From Clostridium jeddahitimonense (GTDB lineage: Bacteria; Bacillota; Clostridia; Clostridiales; Clostridiaceae), in contig LM994670.1 of NCBI GenBank assembly GCA_000753455.2, positions 2,706,869 to 2,770,868 on the forward strand: a stretch of 64,000 nt of DNA, written 5' to 3'. Below are positions 63,500-64,000 of this stretch, in pieces (position 1 is the stretch's first letter; each line of letters starts with the position of its first letter). Below the pieces are notes generated by a model, which saw only the letters and a list, made by a program, of their open reading frames with translations, had not been told where the DNA came from and made no database searches. Made by a program: the position numbers and the translations under genes.

Positions 63500-64000
63500 A
63501 AATAAGCCTAGCTATGGTGGTCTTAGCTTAATATTAACAAGCATAGTATTTATAATAATTTTTTCCACTATGTGCATTATTGGATTAATTATATCCTTTT
63601 TATATAACAATAATCTATTTTCACCTATAGATGGACCAAAGCCATTATATATATTAATCTTTATAGCAATCTTAAGTATCATTATTGGTTCTGTTCTAAC
63701 CTTTATTTTTAGTAAGATACCATTAAAGCCTATAAATAAATTAATAACTGCTACAAAAGAGCTTTCAAACGGTAATTTTGATATAAGAATAAACTTTGAC
63801 CATCCTAAAGAACTAAAAGAATTATCAAATAGCTTTAATAATATGGCTAAGGAACTTGGTAGCGTTGAATTATTAAGAAATGATTTTGTAAATAATTTCT
63901 CCCATGAATTTAAAACTCCAATAGTATCTCTTCGTGGATTTGCGAAACTACTTAAAAATGATAATTTAACTAAAGAAGAAAGAGATGAATATCTAGATAT
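63486..64000 (+). CDS. sensor histidine kinase (3' part outside window)
   Basis: The first 171 codons of a membrane kinase: two helices (about 13-40 and 52-75) with a very short external loop, a HAMP linker (PLKPINKLITATKELSNGNF) and the H-box NNFSHEFKTPIVSLRGF. The small sensor loop is like intramembrane-sensing kinases paired with ABC exporters. The start has two adjacent ATG codons (63486 and 63489) inside the end of the regulator gene. The ATPase domain lies beyond the window. Confidence 0.92.
   Translation, partial: MMKCKNKPSYGGLSLILTSIVFIIIFSTMCIIGLIISFLYNNNLFSPIDGPKPLYILIFIAILSIIIGSVLTFIFSKIPLKPINKLITATKELSNGNFDIRINFDHPKELKELSNSFNNMAKELGSVELLRNDFVNNFSHEFKTPIVSLRGFAKLLKNDNLTKEERDEYLD

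Overview
The window is AT-rich, densely coded DNA with strong GGAGG-type ribosome binding sites, T-box leaders, sporulation-type small proteins and a non-discriminating archaeal-type aspartyl-tRNA synthetase. This fits a Clostridium sensu stricto (low-GC Firmicute) chromosome; the species cannot be named from the sequence alone. No insertion sequence, phage gene, CRISPR array or rRNA was seen. Four tRNA genes lie at 7.7-8.1 kb.

Layout. 0-2.7 kb: a beta-glucoside PTS operon (IIBCA then a GH1 phospho-beta-glucosidase, cut by the window edge) behind a catabolite-controlled promoter and a LicT/BglG-type antiterminator/terminator. 2.8-5.6 kb: an MFS transporter, a GntR/FCD regulator and two very unusual small repeat proteins. 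5.6-8.1 kb: aspS2 under a tandem T-box leader, then tRNA-Arg/Lys/Val/Gly. 8.2-14.8 kb: a remnant of a ZIP metal transporter, then a MacAB-like efflux operon with its own two-component system; both promoters carry the same direct-repeat operator. 15-24 kb: VOC protein, a lipoprotein with two FMN-binding-like repeats, a MATE pump divergent from a MerR regulator, and a heterodimeric ABC exporter with a MarR regulator sharing one palindromic operator. 24-38.5 kb: envelope and stress genes (HlyIII, CPBP protease, subtilase, Asp-box lipoprotein, GT51 transglycosylase, class A beta-lactamase-like protein, Rrf2/NsrR regulator, His/Cys-rich metal protein, Lit/DUF1461 protein, ADP-ribosylglycohydrolase, Nudix, DUF1287). 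38.7-43.4 kb: CNNM/CorC protein, HypB, DUF3842, GNAT, chromate transporter.

43.7-58.2 kb is the most interesting block. Thirteen minus-strand genes encode NagB-like, NagA, PGI-like, an SsuABC-type importer, a two-component system, ManA, a PFK-like kinase, a TIM-like isomerase, a LarA-superfamily (nickel-pincer) protein and a class II aldolase. Together they make a second, partly divergent copy of the route from N-acetyl-hexosamine-6-phosphate to triose phosphates, next to an importer family usually used for sulfonates, nitrate or pyrimidines. The TIM-like protein keeps its catalytic residues but lacks the usual phosphate-binding glycines. I infer a pathway for an unusual sugar or sugar-acid substrate. 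58.3-64 kb: an LCP-family wall enzyme, an ATPase-permease fusion and its divergent two-component system.

A second theme is non-coding. Several minus-strand operons end in arrays of short hairpins joined by purine-rich linkers (mRNA sense), at about 19.2, 29.6, 43.6 and 59.9 kb. The array at 43.55-43.77 kb has nine hairpins in two complementary arms.
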